This document shows, in pieces, positions 60,562 to 64,000 of a stretch of 64,000 nucleotides of DNA. The DNA is from Pempheris klunzingeri (lineage: Eukaryota > Chordata > Actinopteri > Acropomatiformes > Pempheridae), in the NCBI RefSeq assembly GCF_042242105.1, contig NC_092019.1:18521328-18585327 (forward strand), given 5' to 3'. A program made the position numbers and the translations under genes. The stretch's first letter is position 1, and each line of letters starts with the position of its first letter. Under the pieces are notes generated by a model. It did not search any database. It worked only from the letters and a program-made list of their open reading frames with translations, and had not been told where the DNA came from.

Positions 60562-61603
60562 TTGTGCAGGGGGTGATATATATTCAGGCAGTTCATGCAT
60601 TATGGAGAGTGCAGGTGAGAGCGTCTAAATGTGAACTGCTGGTATGTGGAGGGTTCAGGGCCAATCTCACTGAAGCTTTTGTATTCGCATAGCATCTCCA
60701 TTTCAAATCGGCCTGTCAAAAGCCAGCAGCATGTTTTATTCAGCAACAGATATTGATCACATATTATGCATACATACCAAATCTATATTGCATACCAAAT
60801 CCAAGCTTTTGATATTTATATGATACTGCTTTGCGAATATGCTGAATGCAGAATGTAGGTGTTATGTGCATAAACTCTTTGGTGATGCAAAATATATTTT
60901 GGGGTTTTTTGCAGCTGCAGTTTTTTTTGATGTAGTAATAGTATGCAGTAATGTTGATCAGGCATGGAAGTTGGGAGCTTGGAATGACTTGTTTACTGGT
61001 CAAAGGCGAGGAATCCATTCAGCTGCTATGCGAGTGTGGGTTTGGGCGTGGGTGTTCATTACTTCGACTCTTCAAAAGACCAAAGTGGATGTTGTGTGCT
61101 AACTTCAATTTCTCAATCCACTTACCGTTCTTCTAGTTTCTTGGTAGAAATGACCTCGAAGCATCCATATACATTAACAGCCAGCATTTCACTACACCGG
61201 CTTCTCTTTGTCTATCACCGTGTTTTTCCATCAATAGTTCTCCACGTGTTAAACTGAAGACCCGAGGCCATCTCTGCCCCTCTATCATGTGCCGGTTTTT
61301 ACCATCACGCTGCATAGGTGCTGCACTAAATCTCCCTTCTCTAAATGACTGGAGTGGATGAGAGGTCAAAGTATATGGGGGAGGAGGACAATGCAGGCTT
61401 TAGCTGTGATGGAGCTTGCTTTTTCACCCTTTATGAGCAGAGGTGGCCCATTTGCTCAATGGGATCTGAGGAAGGTAAATGCTGGTTTGTTAGGAAATGA
61501 CCACATGACCCCCCCTTACCCATTTTCTTACTGAGGTTGAATTCAATGTTTTCATTAGCTATCTGTCTTGTACCTCATGAATTTCTTTTTTCGACCATCT
61601 TGT

Positions 61604-61682
61604 CCCCCCCCTCTCCCTCTCTCCCTCTCCCTCTCTCTCTCTCTATCTCTCTATCTCTCTCTCCCTCTCTCTCTCTCTCTCA
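61604..61682 (+). repeat. CT-rich imperfect microsatellite
   Basis: CTCTCC, CTCTAT and CT units for about 80 bases, ending in CAG. The end mimics a splice acceptor, but the sequence after it is not convincingly coding. Confidence 0.85.
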
Positions 61683-62430
61683 GTGTACTCTGTTCCCTTA
61701 GCGACCGTTTCCAAGGTGCCCATTCCCAAGGGCTGGAGGAGGGGTCCAGTGATGTCATGCATGCATAACTCTACACCTGTAATTCGTGTCCTGTTCTCCC
61801 TTCCTCTCTGTCTTTGTCACATTTTTCTTTACTCCCTGCTTTCTCCTCATTTGCAGTTTTTTTTTCTACTTTACTGTTTTTTCTGTCCAATCTGTTTCAC
61901 CTCATCTCAAAGGCTTTTGTACACTGTCCTTTCTCTTTTTTTTTCCTTCCTCTGGGGCTATATTACACATCCCAAAAGTACTTTTCCTCCATCTTCCCGC
62001 CACAGCAAAATTCTCTTTAGGAATGGCTTTGATTTTTTTCCAGATTTTGATTTAAACTTGTGAAAATGTGAGTGTTTAATTTTAACAGTATGGAGCAGTG
62101 ACGCTTATCTTTTTACTAGCTGGTAAGAGACAGACAGTTGAGCTGCCCTCTGTCCACAGTGTACATGACTCTCTACATCTGCTCCATGTTTAAAAGGTCA
62201 TTTGTCAAACCTGACATTTTCTGCCCTTACCAAAGGTTTCCTCAATATCCAGCCCGACTCCCCCATTCAGCGTTTATGTTTTTTCATCTATTTGTTTGTT
62301 TTTTTTTAAACCTTTTCTGACAATGCGTTCCTCTTCAGTGTCAAAAGATATCAAGGGAGTAGGAGGCTGAATTCTATCATCTTGTAATGTTCAATAAACA
62401 AAGGAATGACAGATGTGTTCCCCCACATTG

Positions 62431-62497
62431 GTGTGTGTGTGTGTGCGTGTGTGCGTGCGTGCGTGCGTGTGTGCGTGCGTGTGTGTGTGTGTGCGCG
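62431..62497 (+). repeat. GT/GC alternating microsatellite
   Basis: Mixed GTGT and GCGT units with unbroken purine-pyrimidine alternation; Z-DNA prone. Confidence 0.85.
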
Positions 62498-64000
62498 GTG
62501 TGGGTCTGGGTTATCAGGGTAATGGGGCCAAGGATTCCATGAAATGTAAGTTGCAACCGGAAGTGTAGTGAGTGGGCACTTGCACACACACTCAATTAGG
62601 GATTAATGTGCGTGCATGTGTGTGTGTGTGCCAGCAGGATGTTTTTACTCAGCACAGGTTGTCACTCTCCTGGCCCCCCCCCCCCATGTGCCTTTTGTTC
62701 CACCGCTATTCCACCATTTTGGTTTTTGTCCCGGACAAAAAGAGGCCCCACAGCAAGACCCCCTACCTGAACACAGCCTCCCTCCTGATATTTTTCAAAG
62801 CTCCCCCTCCAACTCACACTCTCTCCCTCTCTCATCTCAAATCCTTTCTCTCCTGTCCTCTCTGTCGCTCAAATTCAAATTAGCTCAAATTCACTTGTGT
62901 GGCTGTAATCAAATTCAGTATTGCAAAAGCACACTTCACAAGTACAATAAATTACAATGTAAGAAAAAAGAAAACAAATTACTACACTATACTTTACACT
63001 ATGAATCACACTATATAACTACATTATTATGCAATGTACTATAATGGAAGAAAAGCAAATTATTCTAAACAAATCATTATAATGTAAATATGTATGTATG
63101 TGTATATATATATATATATGATAAGATATAATGTCTTTATTTAACTCTTGATCTTTTTGTAAAGTACTTGGTTCTTATGACTGTATACCGGCAGGAAGTG
63201 CTCCTGCCTCTGCCAAGTCCCCAGAAACAGCACAGGCCTGTCTGGGCATTGTGGCCTCGTCCCACTCTGTCTTGTAAGTCACATTATACACATTTTCACG
63301 ACATTAATGTGAGCAGGGAGCCAACAGGAAGTCAAGTCATCTCAGCCAGAGGAAGTCCGTAACATGCAGCAGCTCTTAACCAGCTCAGCTGGAAATGGAC
63401 TCTAATGCACATACAGTTCTCTGTGGGCCCCAGAAGGCAGAAGCCTGATAAAAACTGTTGGCGTATGTGCCCAGTGAGCATCTTACAGACATGATATCCA
63501 GTTCTGTTAATACATCCATGGCCTCTACCCTTTGTTGTTCAAAGTTTTCTAGGGGTTGCCAGGTTAGTCTGTATCCATCAGTCTCAATGGTCACGATGTG
63601 GTAACTCCGTGCGTATTTCGTTAATGTCTTTTCCAGCCTCTCGCTCTGCCTTTGCTTAGCGGAGTGCTGTGGTGATGGGAGTGCTCTGGTGGGCTTGTTG
63701 AATGAACTCTGTGGTTGTGCTGACAAATCAATGATAAAGAGTAATGACATCAACAATGTAATGTATCTCCTTGTGCTTTCATTGACTTTCCCTGTCTCCC
63801 CCCCACCCCCACCCCCCAACTCCCCACTTACTGTTTATGCCACCTTGGGTCTTTGACTTCGCTTTGCACCATAAACTATGTTTCTATCTCTTTATGTTTG
63901 TCATTATATGTATCTTTTATCTCTGTCGTTTGTTTCTCTCAATTGGTCTGTCTATCCTCTGACTCCCTCCCTCTTTCTCTCCCTCTCCCTCCCTCCCTCT

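Larger units (their letters stand above)
55566..64000. other. Repeat-rich non-coding DNA to the window end
   Basis: No gene is supported. Contents: (CA)n 57831-57868; (CT)n 58322-58354; (GT)n 58711-58746 and 58892-58954; C-run 59153-59169; (CA)n 59915-59956, interrupted; (GT)n 60521-60559; CT-rich tract 61604-61682; GT/GC alternating tract 62431-62497; and (TA)n 63102-63119. Purine-rich DNA spans 59000-59570. A 144-codon minus-strand open frame at 63385-63819 has no family resemblance and poor support. Confidence 0.6.

Noticed and set aside
61683..62063. Possible exon after the CT tract at 61.68 kb
   Set aside because: The acceptor is just the end of a microsatellite. The following frame is Phe/Ser/Leu-rich from T/C-rich DNA and has no good donor.
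63385..63819. 144-codon minus-strand open frame
   Set aside because: The N-terminal part is a poly-Gly run from a C-tract and the rest resembles no family. No splice sites or poly(A) signal fit. Kept only as a remark in the last region.

Overview
This is vertebrate nuclear DNA, most likely from a ray-finned fish of the percomorph type. The genes are split by GT-AG introns. CA/GT microsatellites are very dense. Two copies of a palindromic dispersed repeat that I associate with percomorph genomes are present, plus a decayed Tc1-like transposase. Nothing bacterial, no CRISPR array, and no rRNA or tRNA gene was seen.

Layout. (1) 79-4712, plus strand: the last 14 coding exons of a Na+/K+-ATPase alpha subunit, best matched to alpha-3 (atp1a3); the N-terminal third lies upstream of the window. 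(2) 8938-10641, minus strand: complete five-coding-exon rabac1 (PRA1 family, prenylated Rab acceptor), convergent with atp1a3. (3) 11430-12000: a compact intergenic segment with CCAAT, CRE-like and ETS motifs that looks like a shared divergent promoter for rabac1 and dedd2. (4) 12885-21880, plus strand: complete four-coding-exon dedd2 (death effector domain, nuclear/nucleolar), with a 7.2-kb last intron carrying the Tc1 remnant. (5) 21881-49400: a long, mostly non-coding stretch with a frame-broken coding-like tract (25.5-26.1 kb), a palindromic repeat, two candidate exons (26.8-27.07 and 28.81-28.86 kb), a CpG-rich promoter-like segment (29.2-30.2 kb), AT-rich DNA with POU/homeodomain-like motifs, and many microsatellites. 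(6) 49831-55136, plus strand: a two-exon open reading frame of 69 codons with matching splice phase, a CpG-rich 5' end and poly(A) signals about 400 bp after the stop. I do not recognise it. (7) 55.6-64 kb: repeat-rich non-coding DNA.

The set atp1a3, rabac1, dedd2 corresponds to a neighbourhood I know from human 19q13.2, where POU2F2 follows DEDD2 on the same strand. The large desert with two CpG-rich segments would therefore fit the 5' region of a pou2f2 orthologue whose body lies beyond the window, but I saw no POU-domain coding sequence here. The three firm genes act in unrelated processes (ion pumping, Golgi/Rab trafficking, death-domain signalling); their grouping is inherited synteny, not an operon-like unit.
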